Source of the DNA: CAYNRG01 sp964399545
GTDB lineage: Bacteria > Bacillota_I > Bacilli_A > Erysipelotrichales > Erysipelotrichaceae
Assembly: GCA_964399545.1 (NCBI GenBank)
Contig: CAYNRG010000003.1
Location: forward strand, 157,219-221,218
Length of the DNA stretch: 64,000 nt
Reading direction: 5' to 3'
The translations under genes and the position numbers were made by a program. Positions 53,266-61,885 of the stretch are shown here, piece by piece. The notes under the pieces are model-generated. The model saw only the letters and a program-made list of their open reading frames with translations. It did no database searches and was not told the origin of the DNA. The stretch's first letter is position 1, and the number at the start of each line of letters is the position of its first letter.

Positions 53266-53551
53266 AGGGTATACAGTTTTTGAAATGCTACTCCTATTTT
53301 TAATGATAAGTCTTGTAGTATGGAATACACCACGTCTTTCTATTCCATCAGTAGAGATTCATTATCAAGTAGCAGATTATTGGAGGTATCAAGCCAAGGC
53401 AATATCAAATGGAGAAGACCAAATTTTTAGGATAGGACGAGATGTTGTTTACTTTAATGATCGAGGCAATGTTCGGCAAGCACAGCGAATATTTATATCC
53501 GGCAAGGAATTTATAAGTCATTTAGGAGGAGGACGTCTTGAAAAAAAATAA
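53243..53551 (+). CDS. comGD: Minor pseudopilin ComGD
   Basis: 102 residues. The prepilin-like start NEGYTVFEMLLLFLMISL keeps the Gly, hydrophobic stretch and Glu5 pattern. It overlaps comGC by 23 bases. A weak ribosome binding site suggests coupled translation. Assigned by position and signal; the rest of the sequence is divergent. Confidence 0.75.
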   Translation: MVKQEQNEGYTVFEMLLLFLMISLVVWNTPRLSIPSVEIHYQVADYWRYQAKAISNGEDQIFRIGRDVVYFNDRGNVRQAQRIFISGKEFISHLGGGRLEKK

Positions 53552-53771
53552 AGAAGGTTTTTTACTGATTGAGGTAGGTATGTGTCTAATAATTATGATT
53601 GCGATTGTGTCATTGGTAAGTACTTTATTTTTTAGTAAAGAAAGAGGAGTTTTAGTTTTGAAAGAAGCAAAAGAGAGGTTAGATGAAGAATATAAACTGA
53701 AATTACTAAATAGAGAAAGGTGTGGAATAGAGTGCGATATAGACGAGGAAATGTGTCAATCTATGGAATAG
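53538..53771 (+). CDS. comGE: Minor pseudopilin ComGE-like
   Basis: 77 residues from a TTG start, with GGAGGAGG upstream. The prepilin-type N-terminus EGFLLIEVGMCLIIMIAI is clear. The C-terminus is short, with three Cys residues close together (CGIECDIDEEMC). Assigned by operon position. Confidence 0.65.
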   Translation: MKKNKEGFLLIEVGMCLIIMIAIVSLVSTLFFSKERGVLVLKEAKERLDEEYKLKLLNRERCGIECDIDEEMCQSME

Positions 53772-54121
53772 TTGGGATGCTAGTGATGATAATGTTCCTA
53801 CCTATGGTTATTTCGATGCTACGTATTTTATCAACCTACGAATTGATGGATGAGACTATTCAAGATGAAATTTCTCTTTATCAAATGAGAAGAATTCTTA
53901 TTTTAGGAGAGGATATTAAGGTGAAAGGAGGTGAATTGAAGTATTATCTAGATGGGGATAAAAAAATTAAGATGAATGAAAATCATTTTTACATCACACC
54001 AGGAACTCAAATTTTGATCACACAAGTAGAGTTAGGAAATTTTGAAAGAGATAGTGGAATAGTTTATATTCAGTACAGTAGAGGTGGAAAAAAGTATAGG
54101 AGGGTTATTATTAATGAATAA
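53720..54121 (+). CDS. comGF: Minor pseudopilin ComGF-like
   Basis: Up to 133 residues from a GTG at 53720; a GTG at 53732 is an alternative. The N-terminus RRGNVSIYGIVGMLVMIMF has the right charge and hydrophobic stretch. The usual Glu5 is replaced, with Gly-Asn-Val-Ser-Ile-Tyr in place of G-F-T-L-L-E, so cleavage by the prepilin peptidase is uncertain. Later LYQMRRILIL and YIQYSRGGKKYRR fit ComGF-type proteins. It overlaps comGE by 52 bases. Confidence 0.65.
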   Translation: MWNRVRYRRGNVSIYGIVGMLVMIMFLPMVISMLRILSTYELMDETIQDEISLYQMRRILILGEDIKVKGGELKYYLDGDKKIKMNENHFYITPGTQILITQVELGNFERDSGIVYIQYSRGGKKYRRVIINE

Positions 54122-54464
54122 AGAAGGGTGGCTATCTGTTTTATTCTTGATTTATTTTATTATTGTTAGTACAAGTGTATCGGTATATCAGTATCAATTG
54201 AATAGTCAAGTAGAGTCCATGGAAGAAATGAAAGTGGCACACAATTATTTTTTGGCAGAGATAGATGTTCTAGATCAATTTCGATGTGCACTTTTGGAAA
54301 GTAAAGCAAAAGGAACAGAAATAGAGGATATATTTGAGTATAATCTAAGTAGGGATGGAAATAAGTTTATTATAGAGGTAGAAGGTGAAAACTCAGAAAT
54401 TATTGAGGTTACTGTGAATATGAATGAGAGCATAATTCAAGATTATCGAATTCTTTCACGGTGA
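54114..54464 (+). CDS. comGG: Minor competence protein ComGG-like
   Basis: 116 residues from the ATG at 54114, with AGGAGG 10 bases upstream. The N-terminus MNKEGWLSVLFLIYFIIV is a short charged segment plus one membrane helix, as in ComGG. The outer part is acidic. It is last in the operon and overlaps comGF by 8 bases. Assigned mainly by position. Confidence 0.6.
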   Translation: MNKEGWLSVLFLIYFIIVSTSVSVYQYQLNSQVESMEEMKVAHNYFLAEIDVLDQFRCALLESKAKGTEIEDIFEYNLSRDGNKFIIEVEGENSEIIEVTVNMNESIIQDYRILSR

Positions 54465-54520
54465 ATTAGTTGACCAAACCATTGATTTAATTTAAAATGA
54501 TGGAGTAGGAGAGTGAAAAT

Positions 54521-55081
54521 ATGATTATTGTAAATGATTTAAAACCAGGAGTTACATTTGAAAAAGAAGGGAACATTTTTGTTGTATTAGATATTTCTCA
54601 TAATAAAACAGCGATGAGACAGATGATTGTAAAAGTGAAAGTCAGAAACTTAAGATCTGGTGTGATTAATGAGCTTTCTTTTACTGGTGGAGACAAGGTG
54701 GAACAAGCGCATATTGATAAAAGGGAAATGCAGTATTTATATGATGAGGGAGAGGCTCTTGTATTTATGGATACTTCAACATATGACCAAATTGAAATCC
54801 CGAAAACTAAATTGGAATGGGAAATGAAATTTATGAAAGCGAATGATAATGTTCACATTTCTATTTATGATGGTGGAGAAATCTTAGGTGTAATATTGCC
54901 AGATAAGGTAGAGTTGCAAATCACAGAGTGCGAACCAGCGGTTAAAGGAGATACAGCAACTTCAGCTTCAAAGAATGCAGTGGTAGAGACTGGGTTGGAA
55001 GTAAGAGTTCCTTTGTTTATCGAACAAGATGAGATGATTCTTATTTCAACATCTGATGGAAAATACTCTGGAAGAGCATAA
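54521..55081 (+). CDS. efp: Translation elongation factor P
   Basis: 186 residues, three-domain EF-P length. The ending VKGDTATSASKNAVVETGLEVRVPLFI is the classic EF-P C-terminal signature. It relieves ribosome stalling at polyproline. The tip loop of domain I reads SHNKTAMRQ, where many EF-P proteins have PGKG; a Lys is still present (Lys30) but the loop is about 3 residues longer. It follows the comG operon, as in many Bacillota, with AGGAG upstream. Confidence 0.9.
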   Translation: MIIVNDLKPGVTFEKEGNIFVVLDISHNKTAMRQMIVKVKVRNLRSGVINELSFTGGDKVEQAHIDKREMQYLYDEGEALVFMDTSTYDQIEIPKTKLEWEMKFMKANDNVHISIYDGGEILGVILPDKVELQITECEPAVKGDTATSASKNAVVETGLEVRVPLFIEQDEMILISTSDGKYSGRA

Positions 55082-55112
55082 TTAAAGATTTTTTAAATTT
55101 CAAGTGAATAGC

Positions 55113-55140
55113 TAGACATTTAAAGCAGACATGATATAAT
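55113..55140 (+). promoter_or_regulatory. Promoter of the FMN riboswitch-ribU transcript
   Basis: TAGACA, 16-bp spacer, TATAAT with an upstream TG (TGATATAAT). Confidence 0.65.
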
Positions 55141-55154
55141 ATTAAATGATAAAA

Positions 55155-55257
55155 CTTCAGGGCAGGGTGAGATTCCCGACCGGCGGTATACCCCGCGAGC
55201 CGAAAGGCAGAACTGGTTTGATTCCAGTGGCGACAGTAAAGTCTGGATGGAAGAATG
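55155..55257 (+). promoter_or_regulatory. FMN riboswitch (RFN element)
   Basis: The RFN consensus blocks are nearly verbatim: AGGGCAGGGTGAGATTCCC, GACCGGCGGTATA, CCCGCGAGCCG and the closing GATTCCAGTGGCGACAGTAA with GTCTGGATG. FMN binding would favour the downstream terminator and switch ribU off. Confidence 0.96.
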
Positions 55258-55283
55258 TTTTTTTCTTTTGATTGAAAAATCCC

Positions 55284-55312
55284 AAGGTTTTATTACAAAA
55301 CCTTTTCTTTTT
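55284..55312 (+). terminator. Riboswitch-controlled terminator ahead of ribU
   Basis: A perfect 8-bp stem AAGGTTTT / AAAACCTT with a 5-base loop and a T-rich tail, between the RFN element and the ribU start. Confidence 0.8.
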
Positions 55313-55344
55313 GGAAAAGGGTAGTTCAATTAGGAGGAAAAAAT

Positions 55345-55938
55345 ATGACTACAACAAATCAAGTAAAAAAAATGACAAGGATTGCACTTCTATCAACGAT
55401 AGCCTTTGTGTTAATGGCTTATATGAAGATAGTGCTTCCGATTGCACCATCGTTCTATAAGTTAGATTTTAGCGAGGTAGCGGTATTGATTGGTGGTTTT
55501 TCAATGGGACCAGTTGCTGCAATTATAATAGAAGCGATGAAGGTAATGCTAGAACTATTGTTTCAATCTTCACTTACAGGAGGAATAGGGGAGTTATCCA
55601 ACTTTTTGATTGGCTGCTCATTGGTGGTTCCTGCAAGCCTTTATTATAAAAGTAATAAATCTAAAAAAGGAGCATTGATAGGATTGACTATTGGGACACT
55701 ATCTATGGTTTTTGTTGGAGTATTGATGAATTACTTTGTTCTTTTACCATTGTACGCAGCAGTGTTTAAAATGGATATTTCTGATTTAGTTGCTATGGGA
55801 ACTCAAATTACTCCGATAATTCAGGATAAGTTTACATTTGTTATGTTTGCAACTTTACCGTTTAATTTAATTAAAGCGGGATCGGTATCAGCTATTACAC
55901 TATTAGTGTATAAGAAAATTTCACCATTATTACGCTAA
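55345..55938 (+). CDS. ribU: Riboflavin ECF transporter substrate-binding subunit
   Basis: 197 residues with five to six membrane segments. The N-terminal FYKLDFSEVAVLIGGF and GPVAAIIIEAMKVMLELL match RibU. It captures riboflavin and depends on a shared ECF module. Control by the FMN riboswitch directly upstream confirms the vitamin. TAGGAGG precedes the ATG. Confidence 0.94.
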   Translation: MTTTNQVKKMTRIALLSTIAFVLMAYMKIVLPIAPSFYKLDFSEVAVLIGGFSMGPVAAIIIEAMKVMLELLFQSSLTGGIGELSNFLIGCSLVVPASLYYKSNKSKKGALIGLTIGTLSMVFVGVLMNYFVLLPLYAAVFKMDISDLVAMGTQITPIIQDKFTFVMFATLPFNLIKAGSVSAITLLVYKKISPLLR

Positions 55939-55942
55939 AAAG

Positions 55943-55981
55943 AAAAGTCACAATAAGAGAAATCTTCTGTGACTTTTTTTT
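55943..55981 (+). terminator. Terminator of ribU
   Basis: A perfect 10-bp stem AAAAGTCACA / TGTGACTTTT, 16-base loop, T run. Confidence 0.8.
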
Positions 55982-55987
55982 AATCTA

Positions 55988-56080
55988 CAAAATTTGTAAT
56001 AATTGATTTACTTTCAAAAATTTAGTTTTTGCTAGCTATTTGGCTGATTATATTCTCTATTCTTAATTTTAATTATAAAA
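55988..56080 (+). repeat. Degenerate intergenic repeat, copy 1
   Basis: About 90 bases from TTTGTAATAATTGAT onward resemble 61795-61885, with scattered differences. Both copies precede toxin-cassette material, which suggests they are remains of one ancestral segment. Confidence 0.5.
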
Positions 56081-56694
56081 CAATTAAAAAATCTCAAGGG
56101 TTATATTTTTCCTTTTTTCATATAGGGCTAGAAACTACTCTTATAACAAGGGGAGATTTTATTGATGTGGGACTTGATACAGTAGATTTAATCCGCGCCT
56201 TGATTGCAAGAGATATAGGTGGTATGTTATTGATAAGTGGGTCTTTATTGCTATCCGGAGATGATATTTTAAAATCCATAAAAAAGATTAAAGAATCGAG
56301 TAATCTAGCAGATGCACTAAAGAGATTAAATAGTATAGAAGATAGTACAAGAGCACTATATGGATTTAAAGAAGCAGATAGTCATTATAACTTCTCTAAA
56401 CTTGACAATCTAGATAAGATTAGTGACTTTGTTAAGTCAGGAGTGTTTCCAATAGCAGGTACAGTATTCGGAGGCTATGTAGTAATTGGTATTGATGATA
56501 ACTATGGTAAAGTAATGTTTGTATATCATGATAGACCAGGTAATCCAAAAGAATTAGCTGATGACTTTGCAACATTTGTTAGTAAGTGCAAAAGTGAAAA
56601 AGTAGGACGTGTTGAAAGTATAGAAGAGAGGAGAGCGAGACTAATCGCCAATGGAAAAACAGATGAATGGTGTGATGGTCTAGTTTATCTGTAG
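56029..56694 (+). pseudogene. Toxin-cassette relic: linker copy 1 fused to a SUKH-like immunity fragment
   Basis: The open frame begins with a TTG lacking a ribosome binding site, and its first ~40 codons lie in the intergenic repeat. Codons from about 56155 to 56356 encode the shared linker (GLDTVDLIRALIAR, LLLSGDDILKSIKKIKESS, ALKRLNSIEDSTRAL). After that the frame switches to a different domain, with KLDNLDKISDFVKSG, YVVIGIDDNYGKVMFVYHD and ELADDFATFVSKC. This looks like the C-terminal half of a SMI1/KNR4 (SUKH) immunity protein. The likely history is a deletion that removed the toxin domain and the front of the immunity gene. Confidence 0.6.
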
Positions 56695-56845
56695 AATAAA
56701 ATAAAACACTTTACATAGTACCTATTCATAATATTACCAATTACTTACTTGCGAAATATGTTATGATAAGATTATATTTATAATATCACACTTTAAAAAT
56801 AAAAAATTTAGCAATGAGTATGCATACAATATAGGAGGAAAAAGT

Positions 56846-57505
56846 ATGATTCAACTGAAGAATATCAGTAAAGACTATGTATCATCTATGGGAGTAGTAA
56901 CAAATTGTTTGGAAAATATTTCATTTACTATTAACAAAGGCGATATTTGTGCACTGTGTGGTGCGAGTGGAAGTGGTAAGACAACAATATTAAATATAAT
57001 CTCTCTATTAGATAAGCCAACACTAGGAGAAGTTCTTATCGATAATGAAGATATAACATCCCAAAAGATAAATCTAGATGATTTTAGGTTAGATAACATT
57101 GGAATTGTTTTTCAATCTTTTAATTTAATTGAAATTCTTACAGTCTCAGAAAATATCAAAATTCCTGCTGAATTTTCAAATAAAAAATTTGATACTACTT
57201 TATTTAACGATATTGTTAATGATTTAGGCTTAAGTGAATTATTAAATAAATTTCCGTCAGAATTATCTGGTGGGCAACAGCAACGTGTAGCGATTGCTAG
57301 GTCATTAATCAACAAACCTAAAATTTTACTTGCTGATGAACCAACAGGAAATCTAGATAGTGAAAATGCGGATAAAGTAATCAAAATGCTTGTAGGAATT
57401 GCAAAGAAGTATGGTATGTCCTTATTGATTGTAACCCACGATCAAGCCATTGCGGATAAATGTGATCGCACCATTCTTGTAAAGGATGGAAAGATTTATG
57501 AATAA
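56846..57505 (+). CDS. ABC transporter ATPase (MacB/LolD-like)
   Basis: 219 residues. Walker A GASGSGKTT (about 39-47), Q-loop VFQSFNL, signature LSGGQQQRVAIA and Walker B ILLADEPTGNLD are intact. AGGAGG precedes the ATG. It pairs with the FtsX-type permease that overlaps its end by 8 bases. It differs clearly from the ATPase of the tandem module at 17863. Peptide or antibiotic export, or bacteriocin defence, are the usual jobs of such pairs; no sensor kinase or peptide gene is adjacent. Confidence 0.85.
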   Translation: MIQLKNISKDYVSSMGVVTNCLENISFTINKGDICALCGASGSGKTTILNIISLLDKPTLGEVLIDNEDITSQKINLDDFRLDNIGIVFQSFNLIEILTVSENIKIPAEFSNKKFDTTLFNDIVNDLGLSELLNKFPSELSGGQQQRVAIARSLINKPKILLADEPTGNLDSENADKVIKMLVGIAKKYGMSLLIVTHDQAIADKCDRTILVKDGKIYE

Positions 57506-59825
57506 TAAAATACAGGCTGTAGCAACGGTCTGTCATCGAAAGATAACAAGAAAAAAAGTAAGAACATTCATGAATATGCTGATGTTAGGGATTGCAGTTA
57601 TTCTATTAGTTGGTTATGGTTCAATTATAAAAACGTTTGTTCAAGGTTTGAATGACTTCAACTATGTTACAAGTTCAGGAATTAAATCTAATGGTTATTT
57701 TTCATTTACTGGTGAAAATAAAGATTTGTATAACGTTATTTCTACAGAGAGTGATAGCGAAATTGCCTTTAAGAAAGAATATGACATCAAAGTAAAAGAT
57801 AATCGTTTTGATAGTAAGTTAAATTCATTGGTTTCAATTAATCAAGAATACTTAGATAAGTCAGCGTTAAAACTTCAAACAGGTAGGCTGGCAACTAAGG
57901 ATAATGAAATTGTATTGCCAAAAGATTTTACTAATCTACTTAATAAAAATATAGATATTCAATTAGAGATCAATGGAGAGAATACCACACGTTCTTTTAA
58001 AGTTGTTGGCATTTATGATGTTGTCAATGGCAACACTAATTTTAGGCATTTGTTAGTAAACAATGATTACGAAATGAATCAAAATGTAATTACAGAATAT
58101 TACATTTACTCACCATCATTAGACCAACAAAAAATGAATAGAATTGCTTCTGAGCATAATATTGAATATATTGAAAACCCATATCAAGGATTAAATGTAA
58201 ATTTATACGTGGGAATTGGGATTGCGTTAATTTCTTTACTAATTTTTGCATTGATTAAGAATATTAATGAAATATTTACAAAATTAGATGATGAAGAAAA
58301 TCGCAAGCTCAGTTATATAGGTGTGAATTCATCTCGATTAACCGTGTTAAATATTTTTTATACCTTATGTATCTTTGTAGTTCCCACCATTATAGGTTTA
58401 GTGTTCGCTAATCTTTTGTACTACTATTCAATGCCAATTATTTTATCATTCACTGACTTTTCTGGAATGACAAATGTGCAAATACATAGTTGGTTAGTCA
58501 TTGTATCTGTAATAATTATTCTATTTATTTATTTCTTCACTTTGAATAAAAGATTGAAGAATAAGACCAATTATAAGAAGTTTGCAAAACTAAAGAAGAT
58601 TGATAAAAAGTTAATTGAAAAGGATTATTCATTACGCTCCATCAGCCTAAATAAGAAAAAACACACCAGCATTATAGTTTCTTTGACAGTTACTTTATCT
58701 TTACTAGCCATAGTTTTAATCACTACTATTTCACTTGATCCACAAAAGCATGCCCAAAATAATAACATATATGATGTGCAAATTAAAGGGAATCGGTTGG
58801 AGAATGGAATAGATAGTGCTCCAATTGAAATACCTGGTGAGTTGCAAAGTGACTCATCTTTGGATATAGAAAGCAACCATTTATTGTATCAACAAACAGA
58901 AACTGGTTTACAGAGCTACATTAGTATTAAAATTAATAAGGAAATCAGTGCAGTTGATTTACCTATGAAGCTAGATGATACTAAAGATGCATACTTGAGT
59001 ACAGTGGCGGGTCTTGCACCAAATTATTTCACATACATATCAAATAAGTACAGTATAGAAGGAGATTCTTATTCAGACACTGGGGTTATGTATTATCGCA
59101 AGTCTGGAACAACTGATAATATCAAGATAGGTGATAAAGTAAATCTACAAGTTGAAGTGGATGGAGAATATAGAGAAATCAATACAACCGTTGAAACGAT
59201 AATTACAGATAAAAATAGTAATGATAATAATTATGATCAAAACTTAGCAGTATTTAATTTTTCTTCTGATTCATTTGTGGAATTATTCGGTGATAGTTAC
59301 ATTAATATGATTGGTATAAATGATGTTAATAAAAGTGAACTATCAGAAATAACAAGCTCTATATCAGGAAATGCAAACTATGATATTCAAACTTATGAGT
59401 CATTCAAAAAAATCATTGAAAACTTCAGAATGTTTTTGGTAAGTTTTGGTATTATAGGTTCACTATTATTATTCATCGATTCACTACTAAATATTGCATG
59501 TACTCAAATATCTAACTGTATATCAAGAAGTAAAGAATTAGCAACATTAGAGGCTATTGGCTGTTCCAAGAAACGTATCATTTCAATTTTAGTTAAAGAG
59601 GCAAACTATTATTTAATCAGATGTTTTATTCTTTCATTATTTATGATTTTAGGCTCACTTTTACTTATAAAAAATGAAATCGCATTTAGTGATACCTGGT
59701 TTATTAATTTTATTCTGATTTATATCATCATTATGGTTGGAATTTATTTAATCAATCACCTAATTATTATTGCCTGCTACAGGCATATAAGTAAGCAAAG
59801 TATTTCTAATAGGATAAACAATTAA
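57498..59825 (+). CDS. FtsX-like ABC transporter permease
   Basis: 775 residues from the ATG at 57498, chosen because AAGGATGG precedes it; an ATG four codons earlier is possible. One N-terminal membrane segment (about 27-48), an outside domain (about 50-230), three segments (about 235-355), a further segment near 395-415, a second outside domain (about 420-640) and three closing segments. This is the duplicated MacB/FtsX permease layout. It works with the ATPase encoded just upstream. The module sits between toxin-cassette relics 1 and 2. Substrate unknown. Confidence 0.82.
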   Translation: MNNKIQAVATVCHRKITRKKVRTFMNMLMLGIAVILLVGYGSIIKTFVQGLNDFNYVTSSGIKSNGYFSFTGENKDLYNVISTESDSEIAFKKEYDIKVKDNRFDSKLNSLVSINQEYLDKSALKLQTGRLATKDNEIVLPKDFTNLLNKNIDIQLEINGENTTRSFKVVGIYDVVNGNTNFRHLLVNNDYEMNQNVITEYYIYSPSLDQQKMNRIASEHNIEYIENPYQGLNVNLYVGIGIALISLLIFALIKNINEIFTKLDDEENRKLSYIGVNSSRLTVLNIFYTLCIFVVPTIIGLVFANLLYYYSMPIILSFTDFSGMTNVQIHSWLVIVSVIIILFIYFFTLNKRLKNKTNYKKFAKLKKIDKKLIEKDYSLRSISLNKKKHTSIIVSLTVTLSLLAIVLITTISLDPQKHAQNNNIYDVQIKGNRLENGIDSAPIEIPGELQSDSSLDIESNHLLYQQTETGLQSYISIKINKEISAVDLPMKLDDTKDAYLSTVAGLAPNYFTYISNKYSIEGDSYSDTGVMYYRKSGTTDNIKIGDKVNLQVEVDGEYREINTTVETIITDKNSNDNNYDQNLAVFNFSSDSFVELFGDSYINMIGINDVNKSELSEITSSISGNANYDIQTYESFKKIIENFRMFLVSFGIIGSLLLFIDSLLNIACTQISNCISRSKELATLEAIGCSKKRIISILVKEANYYLIRCFILSLFMILGSLLLIKNEIAFSDTWFINFILIYIIIMVGIYLINHLIIIACYRHISKQSISNRINN

Positions 59826-60516
59826 TTTTAAAGTAATCTGTTAAAAAAAGAGAGTTTACTATCTGTAAAAGAAGATTTTAATTTTCTTGTTTTAGGTCAA
59901 GTTTTATCTCTCTAGATTTTCTTTGGTATACTTATTAAAATTTCTTTCCAGCTTGATAAGTGGAGGAATTGAATCATTCAAACTGGAGTAGTTTTGTAAA
60001 AGGCTGCTCTTTTTTTATGTAGTTGATGAAGTTGTTTTAAGATAGTCTCACTTTCGCTTATTCTAAAATGACTAACTTTTAATTTTTTAACTGCCATTTT
60101 GTATTGCAGGATTTCAGCTTGATACTCATTTTTAAATAGAGTATCAGAGCTATTATTTTTATGATAGTCATAAATATTTTGGAGTTTCTTGATCGTATGG
60201 ATATTTTCGATGGATTGCGAAAATTTATAAACGTCAGCTGCATAAGCTTTTATTTGATTGAGCAGTTCTTGCCTTTAACTTTTGTCAATTATTTAGTTGA
60301 AACACCAATACTCATTACAAATGTTGTCCACTCTAGTTTATCCTATCCATATTTGTTCTATTTCTTTTACGGATTGAATATAATTATCTAAATTTTTTCT
60401 AATTGCATATAAGTTAAAAATTACTGTTATGCAATTTGAATATTTTAAGAGTGGAAATCATAGACTTATGGAACATACTTGAGCGATGAGAGTAAAGAAA
60501 TATTCTAGAAAGTTAT
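59826..60516. other. Gene-poor stretch with minus-strand coding relics
   Basis: No intact plus-strand gene. The minus strand holds the relic at 59978-60274 and more broken fragments to about 60420. From about 60452 it becomes the upstream part of the repeat shared with 62251 onward. Confidence 0.5.
59978..60274 (-). pseudogene. Minus-strand relic 1, possibly relaxase C-terminal region
   Basis: An open frame of 98 codons with no start codon, ending at TGA 59978. It is rich in K, E, Q and aromatic residues (NIYDYHKNN, FKNEYQAEILQYKMAVKKLK, HKKRAAFYKT). It is clearly related to relic 2 at 62078-62266. The pattern EYxxEIxxYKxAVxxL resembles the helical tails of Gram-positive mobilisation relaxases; that assignment is from memory and weak. 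Confidence 0.4.
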
Positions 60517-60786
60517 ATGACAAATTTTATTAAAATTTCTGTAACTGTGGGAGCAATGGTGGGAGGAATAGGAGCATGGTTTATTGATGCGGGACTTGAT
60601 ACAGTAGATTTAATTCGAGCCTTGATTGCAAGAGGTATAGGTGATATATTATAAGCAAGTGGATCTTTATTGCTATCCGGAGATGATATTTTAAAATCCA
60701 TAAAAAAGATTAAAGAATCGAGTAATCTAGCAGATGCACTAAAGAGATTAAATAGTATAGAAGATAGTACAAGAGTACTAAATGCA
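60452..60786 (+). repeat. Toxin linker repeat, copy 2
   Basis: Nearly identical to 62251-62587 (copy 3) and related over its second half to 56155-56356 (copy 1). It covers the upstream TGGAAATCATAGA segment, the start of the linker frame and the linker itself. Confidence 0.85.
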
Positions 60787-61225
60787 ATTCAGAAGTATGA
60801 TGATGTAGATAAAGTAGTAAAATTAGTAAATAAATATGATGATGTTGATAAAGTAATCAAAGGATTGGAAGACTTTGATAATATTGATGATCTAGCTAGA
60901 TATTTAAAGAGCGGGAGTAAGTTAGATAATTTATCGATTGCACCTAGAAAATTACAACATGAATTTAAACATGCATCAGACTTTGGTATTACAGGTAACT
61001 GGAACAAAGCAAATGGAGAACTGTTTGAGGAAGCGATAATAAACCACACGCGTAACGCAGATACAATATTACAAGGTACATAGAGGTTCAACAAATGTAA
61101 CTCACTACTACGATACGGCAACAGGATTGTGGAGTGCTTTTGACGAAGCAAATGAGCTAGTAACAGCTTGGAAACTTTCACCTGAACAAGTTAAGTATTT
61201 ACTTAAAAATGGTAATGTTAAATAG
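60517..61225 (+). pseudogene. Toxin-cassette 2: shared linker plus colicin D-like C-terminal domain, disrupted
   Basis: The frame from the ATG at 60517 has a membrane-like start (VTVGAMVGGIGAWFIDAG), an in-frame TAA at 60652-60654, the shared linker and YDDVDKVV repeats. Its C-terminal domain reads LQHEFKHASDFGITGNWNK, then NADTILQGT. It breaks at TAG 61081-61083; a 2-base loss in GGT-ACA-TAT-AGA would explain this. The next frame continues smoothly from 61082: RGSTNVTHYYDTATGLW, then LVTAWKLSPEQVKYLL, ending at 61225. The rejoined domain resembles the colicin D-type tRNA nuclease of polymorphic toxins. Both disruptions would prevent an active product. Confidence 0.65.
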
Positions 61226-61233
61226 GAGGAAAT

Positions 61234-61686
61234 ATGCCCGAATTTTTTGAAGCAAGTTTTATTATAAATAAAGATGAATATTCAAATGTATTAAATTTAT
61301 TTTTAAAAGAAGATATTCATATGAACAAATTTAACAAAATAAATATTACAGAAGAAAAAAACGTATACTTTGTTGATTATGTTGATGATAATTATGCAGC
61401 GATATCTCTACAAATTCCAAATGTAAAAATAGAGGAAAATAATATATTAAACTTTATACAAATATTAGTGAATTTCTTTAAAGGAATCACAAATTATAGT
61501 TCATTTTATATTATGGGAAGTTATGAATTAACTATGACCTTTTTAACTGATAATTTTAGAAGAGACATTACATTAGATTTAGATAATGCTAAAGTCCCTA
61601 TAATTATAAAGGTAAATAACACAAACACTCATATAAAAATTGATGAAAAACAACAGAATATCTTCACAGATAATATATTTGACTAA
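61234..61686 (+). CDS. Putative immunity protein paired with toxin-cassette 2
   Basis: 150 residues. AGGAGG precedes the ATG, which lies 8 bases after the end of the broken toxin frame, as expected for a cognate immunity gene. The protein is acidic with alternating strands and helices, and has no motif I recognise. It appears intact while its toxin is broken, so it may still protect against the same toxin from rivals. Role inferred from position. Confidence 0.5.
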   Translation: MPEFFEASFIINKDEYSNVLNLFLKEDIHMNKFNKINITEEKNVYFVDYVDDNYAAISLQIPNVKIEENNILNFIQILVNFFKGITNYSSFYIMGSYELTMTFLTDNFRRDITLDLDNAKVPIIIKVNNTNTHIKIDEKQQNIFTDNIFD

Positions 61687-61758
61687 TTTTCTAAGGAGGT
61701 TAGACGGTTTTGTCGTGACTTCAACACTTTCTCTACATGTAGTTAAATAACTTATTTT

Positions 61759-61786
61759 GAGCCTTGCATTTTTTGCAGGCTCTTTT
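61759..61786 (+). terminator. Terminator after the immunity gene
   Basis: GAGCC / GGCTC outer stem with TGCA pairing inside, then TTTTG. A related GAGCCTTGCA string recurs near 63939. Confidence 0.6.
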
Positions 61787-61794
61787 GTTTGCAA

Positions 61795-61885
61795 GATTTT
61801 GTAATAATTGATGTACTTTTAAAATTAAATTATTACTAACGATTTAACTAATTATATTATCTATGCTTAATTAGAATTATAATAA
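61795..61885 (+). repeat. Degenerate intergenic repeat, copy 2
   Basis: Resembles 55988-56080. The rest of 61886-62077 is AT-rich with nothing I can assign. Confidence 0.5.

Noticed and set aside
53286..53480. CRISPR array or other regular repeats in the comG region
   Set aside because: No direct repeats of constant spacing are present here or anywhere else in the window.
60161..60391. 76-codon plus-strand hydrophobic frame
   Set aside because: It runs opposite the minus-strand relic at 59978-60274, has no ribosome binding site, and the relic explains the protein-like composition.
60789..61181. 130-codon minus-strand frame opposite toxin-cassette 2
   Set aside because: Mirror of the toxin linker and nuclease codons; no start signal.
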